Shown here in pieces: positions 34,325 through 41,696 of a DNA stretch of 43,511 bases (positions are counted from its first letter, which is position 1; every line of letters starts with the position of its first letter). The translations under genes were made by a program, and so were the position numbers. The notes below the pieces were generated by a model. That model saw nothing but the letters and a program-made list of their open reading frames with translations. It was not told where the DNA came from and ran no database searches. Origin of the DNA: Alphaproteobacteria bacterium (GTDB lineage: Bacteria; Pseudomonadota; Alphaproteobacteria; Sphingomonadales; Kordiimonadaceae); contig JABXIV010000148.1 in the NCBI GenBank assembly GCA_013372925.1, positions 1 through 43,511 of the forward strand. The letters are read 5' to 3'.

Positions 34325-36462
34325 TCAGCAGCCTTGGGTGTGATGTGCGGCAGGGTGCGTGCGGCAGGGAACAGCATTGTTACTGTCGTGCCCACGCCCT
34401 TCTCGGATGCAAGTTCAAGCATACCGCCATGCAATTCCATAAGGCTTTTTACGAGGGGAAGGCCAAGGCCCGTACCTTCGTGGCTGCGTGTCATTGTGGA
34501 GCCTGCCTGACCGAAGGGCGTGAGGGCAACTTCCAGCTCTTCCGCAGTCATGCCTATGCCGTTATCCCTAACCTTCACAACAATGCTGCCTGCCTGGTTT
34601 ACTTCAGCGTCCAACTGAATGGTGCCATCGCGGTTGGTGAACTTGACGGCATTGCCGACAACATTCAGCAGGATTTGTTTAAACAGGCGTCTGTCGCCAT
34701 GCAGGATTGGGAGATCTGCAGGACACTGAAGGGTGATTTTGACATTTTTTGCGCTGGCTCTTGGGGTCATCAGCGTTGAAATATCATCAAACAAGTCGGC
34801 AATATTGATGGGTTGCTCTTTAAGGATCAACCGACCCGATTCCACTTTCGACAGGTCCAGAATATCGTTGATGATGTCGAGAAGCAGTTTGCCGCTTTCA
34901 TTGATATGGCCGACATATTCGTCGTATTGTGGGGCACCCAGCTTTCCGAAAACCTGATGCTCCATCATTTCCGAGAACCCCAGAATGGCGTTCAGCGGAG
35001 TCCTCAGTTCGTGGCTCATGTTTGCCAGGAATTCCGATTTTGCCTGATTAGCCATTTCTGCTTGCTGCATGCTGCGTTTGAGCGCGCGATTGTGCCGCTG
35101 CTGCATCATCAAGAGCACGATTGCGCCAACTGCGATAAGGGCGGCAAGGGCAATCGCCAGTCGGGTATAGGCTTGTTGGGCCTCTTCAAGGGCGGCCTCA
35201 GCCCGCTGTTTGGCAAGCATGGTTTCCAGGCTTGAACGCAGGTCCGTGATACTGCTTTGAAACTGTTCGAATTGGCTGTTTAACAGTTCCCTGCGTGCTT
35301 CATTTAGCAGTTCAAACGCCTCTGCATATTTGCCTTCTGCTTGTAGGATATAGGCAGAAGCCAGCATGTTGCTGCCGTGGTTTTCATCGAGTTGATAGTC
35401 AGGATGTTCCTTATAGAAGCTTTGCACCTTGTCCTGATAGAAACGGGCTTTTTCGGCGTCACCCAAGCGGGCATAGCTAACTGTCAGCAAGTCATAGAAG
35501 GCGATGTTGAAGCCAGGCTCACTGGAGAAAGAGGCTAGGGCTTCATTCGCTAGGTCAATGCTTTCCTGATAGTTTTCTTCATCATATGCAATCCAGGCTA
35601 GCCCGAATAATACATAATATCGGCCCGTATCACGTCCGGTTTGCTCAATAACTTCACCAAGACCCCGATAGAATTTCTTGGCAAGGTCATTTTCTTTCAG
35701 GTTGTTCAATGTAGATGCAATATTGAAAAGGGCGGACTCGCGGTCAAAGGCAATGCCTTCTTGTTCTGCTATTTCAAGGGCTTTGCTATAATTTTCAATT
35801 GTTGCATCGATTTCATCGACGCCAGAATAGGTATAGGCCAACGTCAGGTAGGCCAGCATGCGCATGCGGTTGCCGCGCCGTGTATCTGGCAATGTCAGAA
35901 CGGCTTGCGACATGGTGGACAAGCCTTCAAGGAAGTTGCCTAGTTCAGGACCAAGGATCGCCATTGAGGCTTCTGTAAAGAAGACGCCGAGCGGGTCACG
36001 AATGTCTTCAGCAAATTTTCGGGTAGCTTCAATTTTGTCCCGGGCTGCAAACAGCTCTCCCGACAAGGACAGGAACGTCGCCTCTGCTAGATCGCCATAA
36101 ATTTTAAGCTCGTTATCGCCCAGTTTTTTGGCCAGAGCTATGGCCTCCTGCGAAGCCCATTCAAGATCGGCAGGGTCTGCAACGTCCACATAGTGGAAAA
36201 TCAATTCCTTGAGAATTTCAGCTTTGTCACCAGGAGGCAGGTCTTTTTCTAACCTGCTTTTCAGAAGGGCGATATGAAGATGAGCGTCTGCCGATTTAGC
36301 TGCAACGATTTCGGGCAGGATTTCCAAGGCTTTGGTTCGCGCTTCCGTGCTAAGTTTGCTCGTGGCAAAACCCGCAGCCGAGAAGGCAAACGCGCCAAAA
36401 ATGACAACCAGCAAAGCTCTAAAGGCTCGCCCCAGCCAAGATTTCAGGATCAGATTGCTCAT
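34321..36462 (-). CDS. Histidine kinase with periplasmic TPR sensor domain
   Basis: A 713-residue membrane kinase. The N terminus has a signal-like segment (about residues 14-34); residues about 40-430 are TPR-like helices (for example [29 protein letters not shown] in two helices) expected in the periplasm. A membrane segment follows (about 436-456, [17 protein letters not shown]), then HisKA with H484 ([17 protein letters not shown]) and HATPase_c ([22 protein letters not shown]). No receiver domain or response regulator is adjacent. TPR sensors often read partner proteins or peptides. It is the last gene of a minus-strand run, 104 bases after the phosphatase gene; that AT-rich gap may hold its own promoter. 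Confidence 0.92.
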   Translation of the reverse strand: MSNLILKSWLGRAFRALLVVIFGAFAFSAAGFATSKLSTEARTKALEILPEIVAAKSADAHLHIALLKSRLEKDLPPGDKAEILKELIFHYVDVADPADLEWASQEAIALAKKLGDNELKIYGDLAEATFLSLSGELFAARDKIEATRKFAEDIRDPLGVFFTEASMAILGPELGNFLEGLSTMSQAVLTLPDTRRGNRMRMLAYLTLAYTYSGVDEIDATIENYSKALEIAEQEGIAFDRESALFNIASTLNNLKENDLAKKFYRGLGEVIEQTGRDTGRYYVLFGLAWIAYDEENYQESIDLANEALASFSSEPGFNIAFYDLLTVSYARLGDAEKARFYQDKVQSFYKEHPDYQLDENHGSNMLASAYILQAEGKYAEAFELLNEARRELLNSQFEQFQSSITDLRSSLETMLAKQRAEAALEEAQQAYTRLAIALAALIAVGAIVLLMMQQRHNRALKRSMQQAEMANQAKSEFLANMSHELRTPLNAILGFSEMMEHQVFGKLGAPQYDEYVGHINESGKLLLDIINDILDLSKVESGRLILKEQPINIADLFDDISTLMTPRASAKNVKITLQCPADLPILHGDRRLFKQILLNVVGNAVKFTNRDGTIQLDAEVNQAGSIVVKVRDNGIGMTAEELEVALTPFGQAGSTMTRSHEGTGLGLPLVKSLMELHGGMLELASEKGVGTTVTMLFPAARTLPHITPKAAD

Positions 36463-36566
36463 CCAGAACCAGCTTCCTCACACACCCCACGTGTCTTTTA
36501 CAAAATTACGCAGAAAAAGGAAATCTATGGTTAACACTTAAGTTAAAAAATAAATTTTATGATGAT

Positions 36567-37421
36567 CTAGGCGGCGACATGACGCCAGTGCGTTAACGCC
36601 GGTTCAACCCTGTCCATGATAGCGCTGCGAAGCGCCGGATTACTGGCGACGATATGGTCATGTAGTGGCTGTTTTCTATTGAACAAAAGGCCACGGCCTG
36701 TGCCTGTTGTCAAAATCCCTCCGGCTTCTGACAGAATAAGATCTGCCGCCGCAACATCCCAGTCATTCTTGGGGCGTAGCGTGACACAGCAATCGAACTG
36801 GGCATCTGCAATTTGGCATATCCTCAGGGCAATAGAGTTCGCCTGTTCCGTATACATGCTTTTGGGCCAAGGTTCTGGCCACAATTTCTCTGACTTGAAT
36901 GCGCATGGGTCACCCATCATGCGGGCGGCGGCTATGTCGGCCTGTTCACTCACCCCGATGGGCTCGCCATTTTTGGTTGCGCCTTTGCCTTCCTCAGCAA
37001 AATAGAAGGCGTTTTTGGCAGGTGCATAAAATGCGGCAACGATCGGCTTCTGGTCTTGAACCAGCGCAACGGAAATACCCCAGTCATCACCGTTCCTGAG
37101 GAAAGCGCGGGTGCCGTCAATCGGATCAACAACCCACAAGCGGCCACAGCGCAGGCGTTCGGGGTGATCTTCTGTTTCCTCTGACAGCCAGCCGTAACCG
37201 GTGCGATTTTGCATCAAGGTCGTGCGCAGGAATTCATCAACGGCAAGGTCGGCTTCAGATACCGGATTGTTTGGGGATTTGTCCCAAGCTTCCACGTCGC
37301 GCGAAAAATAGGAAAGGGCGATCCGCCCGGCCTCTTTGGTTACAGAGCGGATCAGGCGGGCATCTTCCGAGCGGTCCCACGGGCAAGTGTCTTCGTCAAA
37401 AGCTTCTTCAGAATTGCTCAC
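36567..37421 (-). CDS. Inositol-monophosphatase-family phosphatase (CysQ/HisN-like)
   Basis: A 284-residue lithium-sensitive-type phosphatase. The metal-site motifs are complete: E-E in WLSEETED, DPIDGT in VVDPIDGTRAF, and the C-terminal WDVAAADLILSEAGG. Candidate substrates are inositol phosphate, 3'-phosphoadenosine 5'-phosphate (CysQ) or histidinol phosphate (HisN); the sequence alone does not decide and no his or cys genes are near. I use GTG 37421 (AGGAA about 8 bases upstream) rather than TTG 37445. It begins 30 bases after the PmbA gene on the same strand, probably one operon. Confidence 0.9.
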   Translation of the reverse strand: MSNSEEAFDEDTCPWDRSEDARLIRSVTKEAGRIALSYFSRDVEAWDKSPNNPVSEADLAVDEFLRTTLMQNRTGYGWLSEETEDHPERLRCGRLWVVDPIDGTRAFLRNGDDWGISVALVQDQKPIVAAFYAPAKNAFYFAEEGKGATKNGEPIGVSEQADIAAARMMGDPCAFKSEKLWPEPWPKSMYTEQANSIALRICQIADAQFDCCVTLRPKNDWDVAAADLILSEAGGILTTGTGRGLLFNRKQPLHDHIVASNPALRSAIMDRVEPALTHWRHVAA

Positions 37422-37451
37422 GCTATATTCCTGTTTGGCCCCCAAGAAGCA

Positions 37452-38795
37452 TTATCCTGCTCCGGCGACGGTCAATCCTTCCACCCTCAGGGTCGGCGCA
37501 TTGGTGCCGTATCGGAATGACAAGTCTGATGCTGGCACAAGATGCCTGAACATTTCCTTAAGGTTGCTTGCGATTGTGAACTCGCTGATGGCTTCAGCCA
37601 ACTGGCCATCACGGATGCGGAAGCCTGCGGCGCCACGGCTGTAGTCACCCGTTACACCGTTCACGCCCATGCCGATCAGCTCGGTTACATAGATGCCGTC
37701 CTTGATGTCGGCCATCAGTTCGGCCGGGCTCAGGGTTCCTGCCGCCATATAAAGGTTGCTTGGCGAAATTCCCGGCGCGGACGACGTGCCGCGGCTGGCG
37801 TGGCCTGTTACTTCAAGGCCAAGCTGGCGGGCAGCGGATGCGTTTAGCATCCAGCTTTTCAAAACACCATCTTCAACGATATTGCATTTGCTGACGCGCA
37901 CACCTTCCCCATCGAACATGCGGGAACTGAGGCCACGCACCATAAGGGGATCATCGGTAATAGTGATGCCGGGTGCGAAGATTGCCTCCCCCATTTTTTC
38001 CTGCAGGAAGCTGCTTTTGCGTGCAACACTTGCGCCATTCACGGCGCCAGAAAAGTGGCCAACAAGGGATTTGGACACGCGCGGGTCATACACGATTGTG
38101 TATTTGCCGCTGGCCATGCTTTTTGCGTTCAGGCGCTTTACAGCCCGTTCGCCTGCTTCCCTGCCAACCCATTCGGCAGTGTCCAGGTCTTCGAAATGGC
38201 GGGCGCTGGTAAATTCATAATCCCGTTCCATGCCTGTGCCTGTACCAGCAACCGCAGAAGAGGAGATGGAAAAGCTGCTGCCGCGATAATGGCCGGAAAA
38301 GCCATGGCTCGTGACAAGGGAAATCGCCCAAGTGCTGCTGCCGGCACCGGCACCGGATGAATTGGTTACCCCTTCAACAGCGCGTGTTGCATCCTCTGCT
38401 TGTTGTGCAAGCTCGGTCAGCTTTTCGGCGGAAACTTCTGTGTCGTCATAGAGGTCAAGCTCGGCAACTGGGCCCGTGTGCAGTTTTTCTTCAGGTGCCA
38501 GTCCACAAAAGGCGTCTTCCGGCACGGCCTTGGCCATATCGATGGTGCGGGCCACCAGTGCTTTCAGGGCTGCGGGCCGCCGGTCGCTCGTGGAAACCAT
38601 GGCTTGCTGTTTGCCGATCATTACCCTAAGGCCGATGTCTTCGCCTTCCGATCCGTCCACGTCCTCAAGTTTTCCTTCGCGCCAGGAAACGCTTTTTGAC
38701 GAGGCGTCAACAGCAACTGCATCTGCTGCATCCGCACCGGATTTCATCGCATTTGAAACCAGATCCTGCAGCAGGTTGAGCGTATTATCGGTCAT
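37452..38795 (-). CDS. pmbA: PmbA/TldE-type metalloprotease subunit
   Basis: A 447-residue TldD/PmbA-family protein. It lacks the HExxxH zinc site of TldD, which identifies it as the PmbA (TldE) partner. Diagnostic segments are VSWREGKLEDVDGSEGEDIGLRV, GKYTIVYDP, SRMFDGEGVRVSKCNIVEDGVLKSW and NGVTGDYSRGAAGFRIRDG. With TldD it forms a heterodimer that degrades or matures peptides, for example microcin B17 and unfolded peptides. tldD is not in the window. ATG 38795 has AAGGA 6 bases upstream; the open frame to 38843 lacks one. The phosphatase gene follows. Confidence 0.95.
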   Translation of the reverse strand: MTDNTLNLLQDLVSNAMKSGADAADAVAVDASSKSVSWREGKLEDVDGSEGEDIGLRVMIGKQQAMVSTSDRRPAALKALVARTIDMAKAVPEDAFCGLAPEEKLHTGPVAELDLYDDTEVSAEKLTELAQQAEDATRAVEGVTNSSGAGAGSSTWAISLVTSHGFSGHYRGSSFSISSSAVAGTGTGMERDYEFTSARHFEDLDTAEWVGREAGERAVKRLNAKSMASGKYTIVYDPRVSKSLVGHFSGAVNGASVARKSSFLQEKMGEAIFAPGITITDDPLMVRGLSSRMFDGEGVRVSKCNIVEDGVLKSWMLNASAARQLGLEVTGHASRGTSSAPGISPSNLYMAAGTLSPAELMADIKDGIYVTELIGMGVNGVTGDYSRGAAGFRIRDGQLAEAISEFTIASNLKEMFRHLVPASDLSFRYGTNAPTLRVEGLTVAGAG

Positions 38796-38845
38796 GGAAA
38801 GTCCTTGGGAAAACAACGGAAATCTTGCTGGCCAATAAGCCACAT

Positions 38846-38859
38846 AACGGCGAGCCGTT
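38846..38859. repeat. Inverted repeat AACGGC-GA-GCCGTT between the dienelactone hydrolase gene and pmbA
   Basis: Perfect six-base arms with a two-base centre, located about 50 bases before the pmbA start on the minus strand. No T-run follows in either direction, so an operator is more likely than a terminator. Confidence 0.35.
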
Positions 38860-38895
38860 CAATGGTGTTCTGCAAGGATTGTCAGCTATTGGCGG

Positions 38896-39786
38896 CTACT
38901 GCAGATGCTTTGCGAAAAAGGCAAGTGTGCGGGCCCACGCAAGTTCAGCGGCTTCAGCGTCATAGCGGGGGGTAGTGTCGTTATGGAAGCCGTGGTTGGC
39001 ACCTTCATACATATGCATGGTGTAGGCTTTTTTATTGGCGTCCAACGCTTCCTTGTAGGCGGGCCAGCCAGCATTCACGCGTTTGTCCAGTTCACCCAAA
39101 TGGATCAGAAGTGGTGCGTTGATGTTGGGCACGGCTTCTGCGGGAACGCCGCCGCCGTAAAAGGGCACGGATGCCTTCAGGCTGGGCACTTCTGCTGCCA
39201 GTCGGTTCGAAACACTGCCGCCGAAGCAAAAGCCCACGCAGCCTACATTGCCGGTGCAGTTGGGATGTTTTTCAAGGAAGGCGACAGCGGCCTTGAAGTC
39301 CTCCACCATTTCATTCCTGTCCCGCTGGCGCTGCATTGTGCGGCCTTCGTCGTCACTGCCCGGATAGCCGCCTAGGGGATAGAGTGCATCGGGCGCAAGT
39401 GCCACATAGCCCGCCACCGCCAGCCGCCGCGCTACATCGCGGATATAGGGGTTCAGGCCCCTGTTTTCATGGATCACCACAACGCCAGGTCGCGGGTTCA
39501 CATCACACGCAAGAGCAGGGCGCACCAGATAGCCCATCATCTCTCCCGCCCCGCTGGGGGATGGGTAAAGGATATCCTCGCCCATGATGCGCAGGTCATC
39601 TTTGGCCACCTGCTCGGCACGGGCATAATCGGGGAGCAAACTGTTCGCCAGCGCGGCAACGGTGATGCCACCCACAGCAAAGCGACCAAGCCTGTTCATG
39701 AAAGTGCGCCGGTCGATAAATCCGTGTGCGTATCGGTCGTACAGGTCCAGCATTTCTTGCGATGGCTTGGTGGTCGTGTCCGTCAT
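38896..39786 (-). CDS. Dienelactone hydrolase family protein, Tat-exported
   Basis: A 296-residue alpha/beta hydrolase. Near the N terminus is a twin-arginine motif, R26-R27-T-F-M, followed by a hydrophobic stretch, so export by Tat is likely; a 25-residue cytosolic-type segment precedes it. The catalytic nucleophile is C187 in GFCFGGS, as in dienelactone hydrolases, with the histidine in GANHGFH and an aspartate between. The YegJ/YghX-like branch of DLH proteins has the same layout. AGGGGA lies 5 bases before ATG 39786. The physiological substrate is unknown. First gene of the leftward run. Confidence 0.9.
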   Translation of the reverse strand: MTDTTTKPSQEMLDLYDRYAHGFIDRRTFMNRLGRFAVGGITVAALANSLLPDYARAEQVAKDDLRIMGEDILYPSPSGAGEMMGYLVRPALACDVNPRPGVVVIHENRGLNPYIRDVARRLAVAGYVALAPDALYPLGGYPGSDDEGRTMQRQRDRNEMVEDFKAAVAFLEKHPNCTGNVGCVGFCFGGSVSNRLAAEVPSLKASVPFYGGGVPAEAVPNINAPLLIHLGELDKRVNAGWPAYKEALDANKKAYTMHMYEGANHGFHNDTTPRYDAEAAELAWARTLAFFAKHLQ

Positions 39787-39899
39787 AAATTTCCCCTATC
39801 CCTGATCTGACGGCAGCATATCATAGCGCGGCGGTTGGTGCCTAGCTGCGTTAGGGTGTCGCGATCGCCTCTGTTTCAGTCATAAAACTGGAAAAAACA

Positions 39900-39929
39900 C
39901 CGCAAATAGCGTATGACGCGCCGCAAATA
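39900..39929 (+). repeat. Direct repeat CCGCAAATA, 21 bases apart, upstream of the U32 gene
   Basis: Two exact nine-base copies at 39900-39908 and 39921-39929. The 21-base period equals two helical turns, which fits a regulator binding on one DNA face. It lies in the divergent region between the Tat hydrolase and the U32 gene (39787-39965). Confidence 0.35.
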
Positions 39930-39965
39930 CCCATTGGTTGTGGGCAAGGTGTGCGAGTGAAAGCG

Positions 39966-41696
39966 ATGACTGAAAAAGAAATGACCGTTAAAACAGCAAC
40001 CGGGCGGCGCTCTGAACTGTTGATGCCTGCGGGCAATCTGGAAAAGCTGAAAGCGGCCGTGCTTTATGGCGCGGATGCGGTGTATCTGGGCACGCCGGAT
40101 ATGAGCCTGCGCACCAAGTCAGCCTTCTCGCTTGAAGAGGTTGTTGAAGGGGTTCAGTTTGCACACGCGCACGGCAAACGGGTTTACCTTACGCTCAACC
40201 TGTTTTCTCACAACAAGGACATCACCAAGCTGCCGCAGTATCTGGAAACAGTGCGCAAGGTGAAGCCGGATGGCCTGATTGTTGCCGATCCCGGCGTTTT
40301 CATGTTTGTGAAGGAACAGGCACCAGAGCTTGAGCTTCATATTTCCACGCAGGCGAACGTATGTTCATGGCAGTCGGTCAAATTCTGGGAGAATTTGGGC
40401 GCGGGGCTTGTGGTGCTTGGCCGCGAAGTATCCTTCGAAGAACTGAAGGAAATTCGCGAGAAATGCCCAGGCATCAAGCTTGAAGCCTTTGTTCATGGCA
40501 GCATGTGTATGACCTATTCTGGTCGCTGCATGCTTTCAAATTTCATGGCCGAACGCGGTGCTAACCAGGGGGCGTGCGCCAACAGTTGCCGCTGGAAATA
40601 CAAGGTGCATATGCGACTGAAGGACGGCACCGTGAAAGAGCTTCCGCTTACTGAAGAGAACCTTGAGCTGTTCGAATTCCTGATCGAGGAAGAATACCGC
40701 CCCGGTGATCTGCTGCCGATCGAGGAAGACCAGCGCGGCACCTATATCCTGAACAGTAAAGACCTGTGCATCATGCCAAAGCTGAATGACCTGTTGTCGA
40801 TTGGTGTGGATAGCCTGAAGGTCGAAGGCCGTGGCAAAAGCCCATACTATGTTGCCATGGTGGCCCGGGCCTACCGCATGGCGATCGATGCCTGGTATGA
40901 AGACCCTGAAGGCTGGTCGGCTGATGCCTACATGAAAGAACTGAACACAGTGCCCTCACGGGGCTACACGCTGGCGTTCCATGATGGCCGGTTGACGAAC
41001 TATGCCCATGGCTTTGAAGACACATACACGCTGGCCGATCATGAATATGCCGGGCTTGTGGAAGAGGTTACCGACGATGCCTTCATCGTGCGGGTGAAGA
41101 ACAAGCTGGTTGCTGGTGATGTGGTTGAATTTGTGCCGCCAAGTGCGCGTGAACCGATGCTGCTGCGCGTTTATGAATTTGAGAATGCCGCAAACGGCAA
41201 GGTCACAGCAGAAGTGCATGCGGGCAACACACCGCTTATTCGCTTGCCGTTCAGCCTGTTTGATCAGGAAACCACTGAAAGCCTGAAGGCTGATTTCCCG
41301 GCTATGACGGTGTTGCGCAAGGAGAAGGCTCTGACGGAAGACCAGTGGGCGCGGCTGAAGCTGGATGCGGAAGCAAATGCACTTGAACAGGGGCGCGGCA
41401 ACGCGGCTGTGTATGAGCAGAAGCGTGAAAAGCTGCAAGGTGCGCTTGATGAACGCCGGTCAGAGCTGCGCTTGCGCACACCTCGCCGTGGTACGGAAGG
41501 CTGTTGCGGCAAGGGCTGTAACGGCTGCTTGGTGTTCTGGCACGACGACAAATACGCAAAAGCGCGGGAAATTCTGGCGAAAAAGAAACAGGGCGAGATG
41601 CTTGCCCGTAAGCTGACCGACGAAGACATCGCTGCCCTGGAGGCCGAGGCTGCATCTGATGAACACGCAGCCGACGTACAGCAGGTCACGGCCTAA
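39966..41696 (+). CDS. trhP: U32 peptidase family protein, TrhP (YegQ)-like tRNA hydroxylation enzyme
   Basis: A 576-residue U32-family protein. The family signature is EAFVHGSMCMTYSGRCMLS, with cysteines that continue as GACANSCRWKY; this region resembles E. coli YegQ/TrhP closely (also NSKDL, KVEGRGKSPYYVA). TrhP and its paralogue RlhA hydroxylate uridine in tRNA or cytidine in 23S rRNA. About 100 residues at the C terminus are extra and contain a cysteine cluster CCGKGCNGC, perhaps a second iron-sulfur or zinc site. Possible starts are GTG 39951, GTG 39957 and ATG 39966; none has a strong ribosome-binding site. Its stop overlaps that of the convergent TPR gene (CTAA). Confidence 0.82.
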   Translation: MTEKEMTVKTATGRRSELLMPAGNLEKLKAAVLYGADAVYLGTPDMSLRTKSAFSLEEVVEGVQFAHAHGKRVYLTLNLFSHNKDITKLPQYLETVRKVKPDGLIVADPGVFMFVKEQAPELELHISTQANVCSWQSVKFWENLGAGLVVLGREVSFEELKEIREKCPGIKLEAFVHGSMCMTYSGRCMLSNFMAERGANQGACANSCRWKYKVHMRLKDGTVKELPLTEENLELFEFLIEEEYRPGDLLPIEEDQRGTYILNSKDLCIMPKLNDLLSIGVDSLKVEGRGKSPYYVAMVARAYRMAIDAWYEDPEGWSADAYMKELNTVPSRGYTLAFHDGRLTNYAHGFEDTYTLADHEYAGLVEEVTDDAFIVRVKNKLVAGDVVEFVPPSAREPMLLRVYEFENAANGKVTAEVHAGNTPLIRLPFSLFDQETTESLKADFPAMTVLRKEKALTEDQWARLKLDAEANALEQGRGNAAVYEQKREKLQGALDERRSELRLRTPRRGTEGCCGKGCNGCLVFWHDDKYAKAREILAKKKQGEMLARKLTDEDIAALEAEAASDEHAADVQQVTA

